From Jonesiaceae bacterium BS-20 (GTDB lineage Bacteria; Actinomycetota; Actinomycetes; Actinomycetales; Cellulomonadaceae), in contig CP146203.1 of assembly GCA_039995105.1 (NCBI GenBank), positions 3,410,001 to 3,474,000 on the forward strand: a stretch of DNA of 64,000 nt, in the 5' to 3' direction. Every line of letters starts with the position of its first letter. Positions within the stretch are counted from its first letter, which is position 1. The notes under the pieces were generated by a model, which was not told the origin of the DNA, did not search any database, and saw nothing but the letters and a program-made list of their open reading frames with translations. Below, one piece after another: positions 46,094-53,356 of the stretch. Both the position numbers and the translations under genes were made by a program.

Positions 46094-47089
46094 GTGACGC
46101 AGCGTTTTTTGATTAATGATCCAGATGATTTTGTTCAAGAAGCATTAGAGGGGCTAGTGGCTGCGGATCCGCGCATCGCACTCTGCGAGGAACCACTATT
46201 TTTATACCGTTCCACTTTGGCCAAGGACAAGGTCGCAATAGTTTCAGGAGGCGGAACCGGCCACGAGCCTCTCCATGCAGGCTTGCTGGGGCAGGGCATG
46301 CTCGATGCCGCAGTGCCAGGTGCGATTTTCGCCTCGCCGACAGCCGTCCAAGTTGCTGCTGCGACAGCACAGGTATCCGCTGGCAAGGGGGTGTTGCACA
46401 TTGTGAAAAACTACACCGGTGATGTTCTGAACTTCAAGATCGCAGCTGAAATCTGTGCAGATGATGGAATCGAAGTGCAACATGTGCTCGTTGACGATGA
46501 TGTGGCTACTGATATCGCTGGATCACGTGTAGGTCGTAGAGGCACCGCAGCTACTCTCGTAGTTGAGAAAATATGTGGGGCTGCAGCGGAACAAGGCAAG
46601 TCACTATCTGAAGTCGCCGAACTAGGCCGGCTTGTAGCAAACAGTTCTCGGTCTATGGCACTCGCCCTGAATGCTTGTACGCACCCAAATACGCAAAAAA
46701 AATCGTTCGAGCTCGCCTCCGATGAAGTTGAACTTGGAGTTGGGATTCATGGCGAGCGGGGTCGCGCTCGTGTCCCGTACGGGAAGGCGGATGATTTGCT
46801 GGTGCAGTTGGTTGAACCAATTGTGGAAGCGCTAGCGTTGGGTTCTGGGGACCGAGTCATTGCGGTGATCAATGGGCTTGGGAGTACTCACCCTACTGAG
46901 TTATATGTGGCAACAAGGGCCGTCCACAAGATCTTGAAAGCTATGGGCATTGAGGTGGCACGCACGCTGACCGGCTCATTTGTTACCGCTCTGGACATGG
47001 CGGGGCTGTCGGTAACTTTGTCCAAAGTCGATGATCAGATTCTAGAACTCTGGGATGCTCCGGTACGAACCCCCGCTCTTTCTTGGTGA
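46094..47089 (+). CDS. Dihydroxyacetone kinase, DhaK subunit
   Basis: 331 residues from GTG 46094. SGGGTGHEPLHAG (51-63) is the nucleotide/substrate loop, KNYTGDVLNF follows, and GVGIHGERG (His219) supplies the histidine that covalently binds the ketose as a hemiaminal. The domain is complete. The DhaL partner is encoded next. No DhaM (phosphotransferase) gene is seen, which suggests ATP is the donor. Ketotrioses are the classic substrate, but relatives phosphorylate erythrulose, so the sugar is open. Confidence 0.93.
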   Translation: MTQRFLINDPDDFVQEALEGLVAADPRIALCEEPLFLYRSTLAKDKVAIVSGGGTGHEPLHAGLLGQGMLDAAVPGAIFASPTAVQVAAATAQVSAGKGVLHIVKNYTGDVLNFKIAAEICADDGIEVQHVLVDDDVATDIAGSRVGRRGTAATLVVEKICGAAAEQGKSLSEVAELGRLVANSSRSMALALNACTHPNTQKKSFELASDEVELGVGIHGERGRARVPYGKADDLLVQLVEPIVEALALGSGDRVIAVINGLGSTHPTELYVATRAVHKILKAMGIEVARTLTGSFVTALDMAGLSVTLSKVDDQILELWDAPVRTPALSW

Positions 47090-47122
47090 ACTTTCCCATC
47101 TATTGGAGGAATAACGTTACGT

Positions 47123-47743
47123 ATGACAACACTTGCACACGCTTGGTTCAACGAGTTTCTTAAAGAGTTCGCCAGCAATGAAGAATACCTAGGAGATCTT
47201 GACCGGCAGGCTGGAGACGGTGATTTTGCCGTTAATCTTGGTTCTGGGCTAAAACGCGCACAGAAACGAATCCAACTACTCTCGGGTTCTCCCACTGACG
47301 CAGAAGTTTTTTCAGCGATTTCACTAGGTTTTCTAGACACCGGGGGCACCAGCGGTCCGCTCTTGGGAATGTGGTTCCGTGGGATTGCGCGGGCACTTGA
47401 TGACGGTTTTTTAACTATTGCCGGTCTTTCTGAAGGAATCGCTACCGGAACTGAGACTATTCAACGTCTTGGCGGAGCGAAAGTTGGAGACAAGACGATG
47501 GTTGACGCCATGGTCCCTGCTTCTGAAGCTTTGAAGGAAGTGGCTGGGCAAGACGGAGGTCTCGCGGACGCATTAGCCAAAGCAGCTGAGAGCGCCAGCC
47601 AAGGTGCGCAGAGTACCAAGGAAATAACGGCAAGCTTGGGAAGAGCCAGCTATGTGGGGGATCTTTCCACTGGCGTGGTTGACCCCGGTGCGGAAGCGAT
47701 CGCACTGTTCTTTGCGGCGGGGGCTGCTGCTGCTTCTTCATGA
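47123..47743 (+). CDS. Dihydroxyacetone kinase, DhaL (nucleotide-binding) subunit
   Basis: 206 residues. LGDLDRQAGDGDFAVNLGSGLKRA (23-46) carries the aspartates that bind magnesium-ATP, DTGGTSGPLLGMWF the glycine loop, and GGAKVGDKTMVDAMVP the second phosphate loop. It works with the DhaK encoded 33 bases upstream. Confidence 0.93.
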   Translation: MTTLAHAWFNEFLKEFASNEEYLGDLDRQAGDGDFAVNLGSGLKRAQKRIQLLSGSPTDAEVFSAISLGFLDTGGTSGPLLGMWFRGIARALDDGFLTIAGLSEGIATGTETIQRLGGAKVGDKTMVDAMVPASEALKEVAGQDGGLADALAKAAESASQGAQSTKEITASLGRASYVGDLSTGVVDPGAEAIALFFAAGAAAASS

Positions 47744-47806
47744 GCCAAAGCGCACGCATGTTGAACGAAGCCAGACACGTGTTTGATCTCAAAGGGGAGA
47801 AATTTC

Positions 47807-49525
47807 ATGCGAAAAATAATGAACGCAGCGGATGCTTTTGTTGACGAGAGTTTAGAAGGCATTATGCTAGCCCACCCGCAAAGTTACCGGGCAGCCAGTG
47901 AAGATGGCCGTGCGGTTGTGCGTGTCGATGCTGGGACCGGCCACAGAGTGGGGATCGTTACGGGAGGTGGGTCAGGCCACCTGCCACTTTTCCTCGGGTA
48001 TGTCGGACACGGGCTTGCATCAGGCGTAGGGGTCGGCAATGTGTTTTCATCTCCATCGGCCAAGCAACTCTATGCAGCAACAATGGCCTCAAATGAAGGG
48101 CGTGGTGTCCTTTATCTCTACGGGAACTATGGAGGGGACGTTTATAACTTTGATCTTGCTGCCACTCTTGCGGCACAAGACGGAGTTGAGACGGCAACCG
48201 TGGTTGGCACTGATGATGTGCTTTCAGCACCTATGGAGAGGGCCGCGGATCGACGAGGTGTCGCTGGCCTATTTTTTGTCATGAAGATCGCAGGGGCTAA
48301 AGCTCAGGAAGGCGCGGACCTTGAAACCGTGCGAGAAATCGCCGAACGTGCCAATGGGGTGTGCCGGACTATGGGGGTGGGACTAGCACCCACGATCTTG
48401 CCGGCGGCTGGGGAACCAACTTTTACCTTGAACGATGGGGAAATGGAAGTTGGTATTGGGATACATGGCGAGCCGGGGCATCACCGTGGCCCGTTGGAGC
48501 CAGCGGATGAGATTGCACAGAGGTTTCTGACTGAAATTGTTCCAGAATTGGAATTGTCTCAGGGCAGCCGAGTGGCAGTCTTGGTCAATGGCATGGGTGC
48601 GACACCACTTGAAGAACTCTATATTTTGTACCGTAAAGTTCACCTCACGCTTCTTGGTATGGGGGTGGAAATCGTTTGGAAGTTTGTCGGTGAACTAGTT
48701 ACTAGCCTAGAGATGGTCGGGGCCTCGCTGTCAGTCATCGTCCTTGACGATGAAATGCAAGGACTCCTGGATGCTCCGGCTCATTCCCCATTCTTCTCCC
48801 AAGGTGTAGTGCCTCAGGCAACCCGCAGTGCCAGTGACAAGATCTCGGTCGAAAGTACGGATTTTAGTGAGGGAGAAGCACGGGAGGTCCGCCGGGCGGC
48901 TAAGGAGAGTAACTTGCGGGCCTGGATGTTAAACGTAGTAGCTCAGATGCCTCGTCACAGTGATGAACTGCGTAATCTTGACGCGGCAGTTGGTGATGGT
49001 GATTTGGGTGTGACTATTGCATTGGGAAGTAAGGCGATCCTGCAGGCTCTCCAAGAGCTTCCATCCGACGCCCACCCGGTCGAACTGATAAAGGTAGCGG
49101 GCAGTGAGTTTGCTGCGGCAAACCCTTCCACTTTTGCCGCGCTTGTGGGAGGAGGGTTAGTCACTGCGTCATCAACTTTTGAAGATGAGGAACAACACTC
49201 CACTATCCAATTTGCTCAAGCAATCGGAGTCCTACAGCAGTCCATCATGGATAGGGGCAAAGCTCAGGTGGGAGACAAGACGGTGGTGGATATCCTCGAT
49301 GCTGCCCGAAGAGCACTCCTAGAATCGACCGACAGTGAGTCTAGCGTGCAAACTATGGAACGCGTACAGCGCTATGCGTTGGAAGCACTCGAATCCTCGA
49401 GAGGCCTCAGTGCAAAACTAGGGAGAGCGGGGTGGCTAGGAGATAGAACTAAGGGGCATCTAGACCCGGGGTCTGTTGCCTTCCTGCGGTTACTTGAGGA
49501 AGTACAGGCAGCGCTTAAAGAATGA
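47807..49525 (+). CDS. Single-chain dihydroxyacetone kinase-like protein (DhaK-DhaL fusion)
   Basis: 572 residues from ATG 47807 (GGGGAG just upstream). The K domain (1 to about 330) has TGGGSGHLPLFLGYVG and GIGIHGEPGHHRG with the reactive His220. The L domain (about 370-572) has NLDAAVGDGDLGVTI and AQVGDKTVVDILDAA. Such fusions use ATP and include ketotetrose kinases. It sits beside a separate DhaK/DhaL pair, so two kinases of different specificity appear to be made from one operon. The L domain lacks no obvious ATP-binding residue. Confidence 0.9.
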   Translation: MRKIMNAADAFVDESLEGIMLAHPQSYRAASEDGRAVVRVDAGTGHRVGIVTGGGSGHLPLFLGYVGHGLASGVGVGNVFSSPSAKQLYAATMASNEGRGVLYLYGNYGGDVYNFDLAATLAAQDGVETATVVGTDDVLSAPMERAADRRGVAGLFFVMKIAGAKAQEGADLETVREIAERANGVCRTMGVGLAPTILPAAGEPTFTLNDGEMEVGIGIHGEPGHHRGPLEPADEIAQRFLTEIVPELELSQGSRVAVLVNGMGATPLEELYILYRKVHLTLLGMGVEIVWKFVGELVTSLEMVGASLSVIVLDDEMQGLLDAPAHSPFFSQGVVPQATRSASDKISVESTDFSEGEAREVRRAAKESNLRAWMLNVVAQMPRHSDELRNLDAAVGDGDLGVTIALGSKAILQALQELPSDAHPVELIKVAGSEFAAANPSTFAALVGGGLVTASSTFEDEEQHSTIQFAQAIGVLQQSIMDRGKAQVGDKTVVDILDAARRALLESTDSESSVQTMERVQRYALEALESSRGLSAKLGRAGWLGDRTKGHLDPGSVAFLRLLEEVQAALKE

Positions 49526-49632
49526 CGGATGGCTGGATACTGCATGCTCGCAGAACGCAACTAATGCTTCCTGCGAGAAGACCTAAGTTTGGTTCGTCCA
49601 GATCGCTCGGGCGTTTGCCGTTCACCAGCGCC

Positions 49633-49674
49633 CAAAAGTAGGCCTGACTTCCAATGAGGTCAGGCCTACTTTTG
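49633..49674. terminator. Bidirectional terminator after the Dha operon
   Basis: CAAAAGTAGGCCTGAC (49633-49648) pairs perfectly with GTCAGGCCTACTTTTG (49659-49674) over 16 bp, with T-runs on both strands. Confidence 0.85.
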
Positions 49675-49889
49675 TCGAGTTTTCTGTGGTCACGGCATCG
49701 ATCATTGCGGTGGCCTACCTTATGTGAGTTGAACCGGGCGCAGGTGCTGTGGCTCCCCGTTACAAACTTGCGAACCGGGCGGTCGAGATTCTCCACGAAT
49801 CTGAACACTAGGGTAATGCGTCCTGCCTGCGGAAATATCGGTGCATAATCGTTATCGGGGAGATTGAGCAGACAACTTAGAATCGGTTT
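49675..49889. other. Promoter region of the serpin gene
   Basis: No gene is seen. Together with 49526-49632 it makes about 360 bp of non-coding DNA containing only the terminator and, presumably, the serpin promoter. I cannot assign boxes with confidence. Confidence 0.4.
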
Positions 49890-51173
49890 ATGACGCCAAA
49901 CATGACACGCCCCGTAGTGGCAGCAGCGACGTTAGCAGCGCTTCTTGGGGTGACTGCATGCGCCGGGGCAGCGCCAGTGGAACTGGAGATCTCGGACGTC
50001 GCACGCAAGGTGGTTACGGTGTCCCAAGTGAACTCGGTCGATGAAGTGGTTGCCGCGACCGATCAGTTTGGTCTGTCTTTGCTTAAGAGTGCGCCGCCTG
50101 AGCAAAACGCGGTAGTTTCCCCTGCTAGCGCGGTCATTGCGCTGTCCATGCTCGCGGAAGGGGCCGCCGGTGAGACTGCCTCGCAGTTTGATGCGGTGTT
50201 GGGTGCCGCCGGTAGCGACCGCACGGATGCGGTCAACGCGTTGCTGGCTGCGCTTGAGGAATACTCGGGCGACCCCGCGGTGGTCCAGGACAAGGAACCC
50301 CCGGAGCAGCCCGTGCTGCATGTGGCAAACCAGGTGGTGCTGGATTCTGGTTTTACGGCGCGGCCACAGTTTCTCGATGCCTTAGGCGCGGGATACGGGG
50401 CCGGAGTGCTGGTAACTGACTTGAGTAACAAGCAGGGTAAGAAGACTCTCGATACCTGGGTCAAGGAGAATACCGGCGGACTCATTGAGGAGTCAGCAAT
50501 TACGTCAAGGGATGACCTGCGGTTGGTGTTGCAAAATGCGACCGTGTTTGCGGCAGCCTGGCAGATGCCATTTCAAGAATATTCGACAGCTCAACAACAG
50601 TTCACTCTCGGTGCGGGGGACCTAGTGGATGTTGACATGATGTCCCAGGTTGCCGAGTTCCGATACGCCGAGGCACAGGGGTGGCAAGCTGTTCGGTTAC
50701 CGTACACGAGTGGCTTCCATATGGACGTGTTGTTGCCGCCACAAGGGACTGATCCGGGCCTAATACCGGCAGAGTTGAAGCAAGAACTCTCCGCCAAACT
50801 GTCAGATGCATCTGCTGTGAGGGTGGACCTATCGATTCCTAAAGTTGATATTGAGTCCGGCGCTCTAGACCTGAAACCAGCACTTGAATCTGTTGGCTTG
50901 GGTGGCTTGTTTGCTGCCTCGGGCCCTGACTTTAGTGGTATCAGCGAGGAAGACCTCTATCTAGCGCAAGCCGTGCAACAAGCGGTTCTGGCAATCGATG
51001 AGGCAGGAACTATTGCGGTGGCGGTTACCGAGTTAGCTATGACGGGAAGCAGTGCCCCGCTCGCCGAGGAGGTGAAAGTCTTCAGAGCTGACCGGCCGTT
51101 CCTAGTAGCGATCGAGCATACTGACACAGCATGGCCCCTTTTTGTTGCAGCTATCCGTGATCCAAGAAACTAA
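49890..51173 (+). CDS. Serpin-family protease inhibitor, lipoprotein
   Basis: 427 residues. The signal ends VTAC with Cys24, so the protein is inferred to be membrane-tethered outside the cell. Serpin landmarks follow: NAVVSPASAVIALSMLAEGAAGETASQ (start of the fold), a strand/helix core with LVLQNATVFAAAWQMPF, and VRLPYTSGFHMDVLLPP. The reactive loop runs from the hinge EAGTIAVAV (Glu371 as P17). By count the scissile bond falls near Ser387-Ser388 (TGSSAP), followed by FRADRPFLVAIEHTDTAWPLFVAAI. The small-residue hinge suggests an inhibitory serpin, probably against a serine protease with small-P1 preference such as an elastase. It is monocistronic. Confidence 0.92.
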   Translation: MTPNMTRPVVAAATLAALLGVTACAGAAPVELEISDVARKVVTVSQVNSVDEVVAATDQFGLSLLKSAPPEQNAVVSPASAVIALSMLAEGAAGETASQFDAVLGAAGSDRTDAVNALLAALEEYSGDPAVVQDKEPPEQPVLHVANQVVLDSGFTARPQFLDALGAGYGAGVLVTDLSNKQGKKTLDTWVKENTGGLIEESAITSRDDLRLVLQNATVFAAAWQMPFQEYSTAQQQFTLGAGDLVDVDMMSQVAEFRYAEAQGWQAVRLPYTSGFHMDVLLPPQGTDPGLIPAELKQELSAKLSDASAVRVDLSIPKVDIESGALDLKPALESVGLGGLFAASGPDFSGISEEDLYLAQAVQQAVLAIDEAGTIAVAVTELAMTGSSAPLAEEVKVFRADRPFLVAIEHTDTAWPLFVAAIRDPRN

Positions 51174-51204
51174 TTCGACTGGCGGTGTCCAATGAGTTGC
51201 TTTA

Positions 51205-51495
51205 TTACATGTGACGGGTGGGATCCATGCGTTGATGGAGAATGCGAATGATGTCAATTGAGCGTTCCCTTTCGACATAAAAAATTAAATGGCTACCTAT
51301 CGAGTACCGCCGGTAACCGTGGCGAATGTGTGAGCAGGGGCGTCCACGTTCAGGGTTGGAAGCAATACGCTCAACCGCTTCTTGAATCTCCCGTAGATAG
51401 ATCTCTGCCTGGTGTCGATCCCAGCGTTCTTCAGTGAAATCCCAAATGGCCGAGAGATCGCGCTGTGCAGCCGGGGTAAGGCGATAGTTTGTCAC
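51205..51495 (-). CDS. parE: Type II toxin, RelE/ParE family
   Basis: 96 residues of the ParE subgroup: YRLTPAAQRDLSAIWDFTEERWDRHQAEIYLREIQ at the start and GYRRYSIGSHLIFYVERERSIDIIRILHQRMDPTRHM at the end. The latter matches ParE toxins that poison DNA gyrase. It overlaps the antitoxin gene by 4 bases, antitoxin first. The complete motif set suggests an active toxin. Confidence 0.92.
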   Translation of the reverse strand: MTNYRLTPAAQRDLSAIWDFTEERWDRHQAEIYLREIQEAVERIASNPERGRPCSHIRHGYRRYSIGSHLIFYVERERSIDIIRILHQRMDPTRHM

Positions 51496-51725
51496 TGTTT
51501 TTTCGCGGCGATAAAGGAATCAAAGTTAAAGGCTTCTGATTTTCCGCTCTCTTCGCCTTCTTCTAACAACTCACGAAGAGCTGACATTTTTAGTTCTTGG
51601 TCTTCCAACAAACGTAGTCCTGCGCGCACAACTTCACTTGCTGATCGGTAGCGACCGGTTGCGACCTCGCGTGCAAGAAAAGCTGAGAAGTGGTCGTCGA
51701 GACTGATTGATGTGTTTATGGCCAT
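51492..51725 (-). CDS. parD: Antitoxin, ParD family (ribbon-helix-helix)
   Basis: 77 residues. MAINTSISLDDHFSAFLAREVATGRYRSASEVVRAGLRLLEDQE is the CopG/ParD ribbon-helix-helix region that binds DNA; the acidic C-terminal part wraps the toxin. It is first in the two-gene operon and has a palindrome just upstream that could be its operator. Confidence 0.92.
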   Translation of the reverse strand: MAINTSISLDDHFSAFLAREVATGRYRSASEVVRAGLRLLEDQELKMSALRELLEEGEESGKSEAFNFDSFIAAKKQ

Positions 51726-51735
51726 ACGCCAATAT

Positions 51736-51750
51736 TACCAAATCTTGGTA
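51736..51750. promoter_or_regulatory. Probable ParD operator
   Basis: TACCAAATCTTGGTA (51736-51750) is a dyad with 5-bp arms lying 10 bases upstream of the parD start, where ParD-ParE complexes repress their own promoter. Confidence 0.6.
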
Positions 51751-51797
51751 GTTTTCAAGAGGGGTAGATCCGGCCACAGATCTTTGTCGTCCGGTAA

Positions 51798-51821
51798 CCC
51801 CACCCTCAACCGAGGGTGGGG
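51798..51821. terminator. GC-rich hairpin between parDE promoter and the tiny-gene operon
   Basis: CCCCACCCTC (51798-51807) pairs perfectly with GAGGGTGGGG (51812-51821), 4-nt loop. It probably ends the minus-strand operon that finishes at 51841. There is no T-run. Confidence 0.6.
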
Positions 51822-51840
51822 CCATTCTTGCGCTCGCGGC

Positions 51841-52038
51841 CTATTCCTGTTGGTCTGGTCTAGGTACTCGCTTTTTGCGTGGGCGTGCAGCGTCCCAAGC
51901 GTCAATTGTTTCAGGCAGCCAGCCGCGAGTGGTCCCGATGTGTGCGTCCGGCTCGGGGAGGTTGTACTTAGCCACGCTGTTACGTGAAACTCCGAGCCGA
52001 TCTGCGATCTCTTGAAGCGATAAGTACGCCACTGTCAT
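51841..52038 (-). CDS. Small helix-turn-helix (excisionase/MerR-like) protein
   Basis: 65 residues. YLSLQEIADRLGVSRNSVAKYNLPEPDAHIG is a MerR/HTH_17-type DNA-binding motif with a wing (TRGWLPETIDAWDAARPRKKR). GGAGAATAACC precedes the ATG. It is the last of three tiny minus-strand genes. Such proteins act as excisionases or plasmid/phage regulators; the context here is just outside an integrated element. Confidence 0.75.
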   Translation of the reverse strand: MTVAYLSLQEIADRLGVSRNSVAKYNLPEPDAHIGTTRGWLPETIDAWDAARPRKKRVPRPDQQE

Positions 52039-52040
52039 GG

Positions 52041-52187
52041 TTATTCTCCCTTCTTGGTCTTCGTTGCGTCGATACCAATGAGGGCCGCGGCAATGATCGC
52101 CAGTGCGGCTGCGATGTTGTTGTCACCTATTGCCAGGATCCCCGCTAGAAGCGCAAAGAGGCCTGCTGTGCTCTTGACTATAGTCAT
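52041..52187 (-). CDS. 48-residue hydrophobic peptide
   Basis: ATG 52187 is preceded by AAAGGA. The product has a short start (MTIVKST), one long Ala/Ile/Leu-rich membrane segment with a GDNN turn in the middle, and a basic tail (KTKKGE). It ends 2 bases before the HTH gene starts. Function unknown; size and shape resemble small holin-like or toxin-like membrane peptides, but no family is recognised. Confidence 0.6.
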   Translation of the reverse strand: MTIVKSTAGLFALLAGILAIGDNNIAAALAIIAAALIGIDATKTKKGE

Positions 52188-52212
52188 ATTCCTTTGGGAA
52201 ACTTACCGGAGT

Positions 52213-52245
52213 GGGGTTGGAGCCACTATCCTTGGCTCCAACCCC
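52213..52245. terminator. 12-bp hairpin between the two tiny membrane-peptide genes
   Basis: GGGGTTGGAGCC (52213-52224) pairs fully with GGCTCCAACCCC (52234-52245), 9-nt loop. It lies between the 35-residue and 48-residue genes and could limit read-through or protect the first message. Confidence 0.65.
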
Positions 52246-52249
52246 TTTC

Positions 52250-52357
52250 CTACTTCTTTTTCTTAGTCTTGCGATTCTTTCCAATCGCTGTGACTAGTTG
52301 TGCGATTGCCGCGATCAGTGCGGCTATTGCTAGAAGTAATCCGGTAAGTGTTTCCAA
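52250..52357 (-). CDS. 35-residue membrane peptide with TTG start
   Basis: TTG 52357 has a near-perfect ribosome site, GGAGG, seven bases upstream. The peptide is ETLTGLLLAIAALIAAIAQ then LVTAIGKNRKTKKKK: one hydrophobic helix and a strongly basic tail. It is first in the tiny-gene operon. It resembles in layout type I toxin or holin-like peptides, but I claim no family. Confidence 0.55.
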   Translation of the reverse strand: METLTGLLLAIAALIAAIAQLVTAIGKNRKTKKKK

Positions 52358-52485
52358 TTTCTCACCTCCTTCATGCTTTAATTATACACATGACTATGCC
52401 CGTAAGGCAAGTGGTGAGGTTGGTTTGTTTATGGAGTTTCACCGCATGGTCACCGCACGAGGTGTGCGGTGACCTGCAAATAATA

Positions 52486-52525
52486 AAAAGCGGTCCTGAC
52501 GTTCATACACGTCAGGACCGCTTTT
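52486..52525. terminator. Strong terminator beside the attachment site
   Basis: AAAAGCGGTCCTGACG (52486-52501) pairs perfectly with CGTCAGGACCGCTTTT (52510-52525), 16 bp, with T-runs in both directions. On the minus strand it lies just past the tRNA-Lys 3' fragment and is probably the original terminator of that tRNA gene. Confidence 0.85.
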
Positions 52526-52532
52526 CTTGCTG

Positions 52533-52574
52533 TGGGCCCGGCGGGGCTCGAACCCGCGACCTACGGATTAAAAG
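52533..52574 (-). other. Attachment site: 3' end of tRNA-Lys(TTT)
   Basis: On the minus strand these 42 nt read as the anticodon loop (CTTTTAA, anticodon TTT), the variable region, the T-arm (GGGTTCGAGCC) and the acceptor end CGGGCCC of a tRNA-Lys. The 5' half of the tRNA is absent: homology stops abruptly after 52574. This is the footprint left when an element integrates into a tRNA gene and rebuilds the intact gene at its other end, here expected beyond the right edge. Confidence 0.88.
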
Positions 52575-52592
52575 ACTGATTTGCGGCGTGTT

Positions 52593-52688
52593 GCTTCTTT
52601 TATCATTTCTACGCTCCGCACCTCATTTACACTCTTGACCTGCATGAATAGTGCTTCATGATTGATCGGTGTAACGCTTCTTTTATCA
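52593..52688 (+). repeat. 13-bp direct repeats next to att, possible integrase arm sites
   Basis: GCTTCTTTTATCA occurs at 52593-52605 and again at 52676-52688, 83 bp apart, within 120 bp of the attachment core. Tyrosine integrases of the lambda type bind short arm-type repeats on the element side of att. The role is inferred. Confidence 0.55.
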
Positions 52689-52876
52689 CCGTTTATCAAA
52701 CCGCTGCTACAGTTTTGCTACACTTTTGGCCTTCCATGGCTGGATGTAGTTCTGCCAGTGCAGCTGGGCCTCCCGAATGATGAGTCCCCCGTTGCTTAAA
52801 AATGGACAGAAGCAATTCTTTTGAGTAACTCAAGGTATTCTGCTACCAATTGTCCCGGACTGTAGATGGTGCAAAT

Positions 52877-53356
52877 ATGCTGAACCTTAGTGATGGTCTA
52901 TTGCCTGTTGCGAAGCATCGCGCGTCCATCGAGGAAGTCCGTAGGGCTTTCGTAGAAAATGCGCCGTTCCGAGAGCAAAGAGATAGACTTTGGAATACAT
53001 TCCTTGTATATCGCTCTTTGATTCTAGATGTGATTCCGAACGCGAGGTTTTGGGTAGACGGTGGCTTCGTTACCCACAAGGAGTGGGCTGCACCGAAGGA
53101 CATTGATGTCTGTGTGCTAGTGGTGCAGCGTGATCTTGAGGGCGTTGATGCCAGTTTTGAAGATCTTTTAACTCGTGAGGACAGTGCGGGTCGAAGAGTT
53201 CAACCGATGGGTGGATTAATAGACGGGTTTCTAGTAATTCGTAATAACCGGGCGTCATTGCAGTATTGGCATGAGCACTGGACTAACGTTACGGACCAGA
53301 ATGGCGACCTTGACCCTGTTAGACGCAAAGGATATGTGGAGGTGATTGGAGAATGA
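52877..53356 (+). CDS. Nucleotidyltransferase-fold (DUF6932-like) protein
   Basis: 159 residues from ATG 52877 (an in-frame TTG at 52850 would add nine). FWVDGGFVTHKEWAAPKDIDVCVLV (about residues 55-79) has the GG/S...PxDIDV arrangement of nucleotidyltransferase-fold proteins, here with two aspartates (DID) and a late conserved-looking RKGYVEVIGE end, as in DUF6932 proteins. Such folds occur in MNT-type antitoxins, toxins and defence proteins. Its stop overlaps the next gene by 4 bases, so the two form a unit. The unit lies between the attachment site and the integrase, a usual place for cargo genes. Confidence 0.7.
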   Translation: MLNLSDGLLPVAKHRASIEEVRRAFVENAPFREQRDRLWNTFLVYRSLILDVIPNARFWVDGGFVTHKEWAAPKDIDVCVLVVQRDLEGVDASFEDLLTREDSAGRRVQPMGGLIDGFLVIRNNRASLQYWHEHWTNVTDQNGDLDPVRRKGYVEVIGE

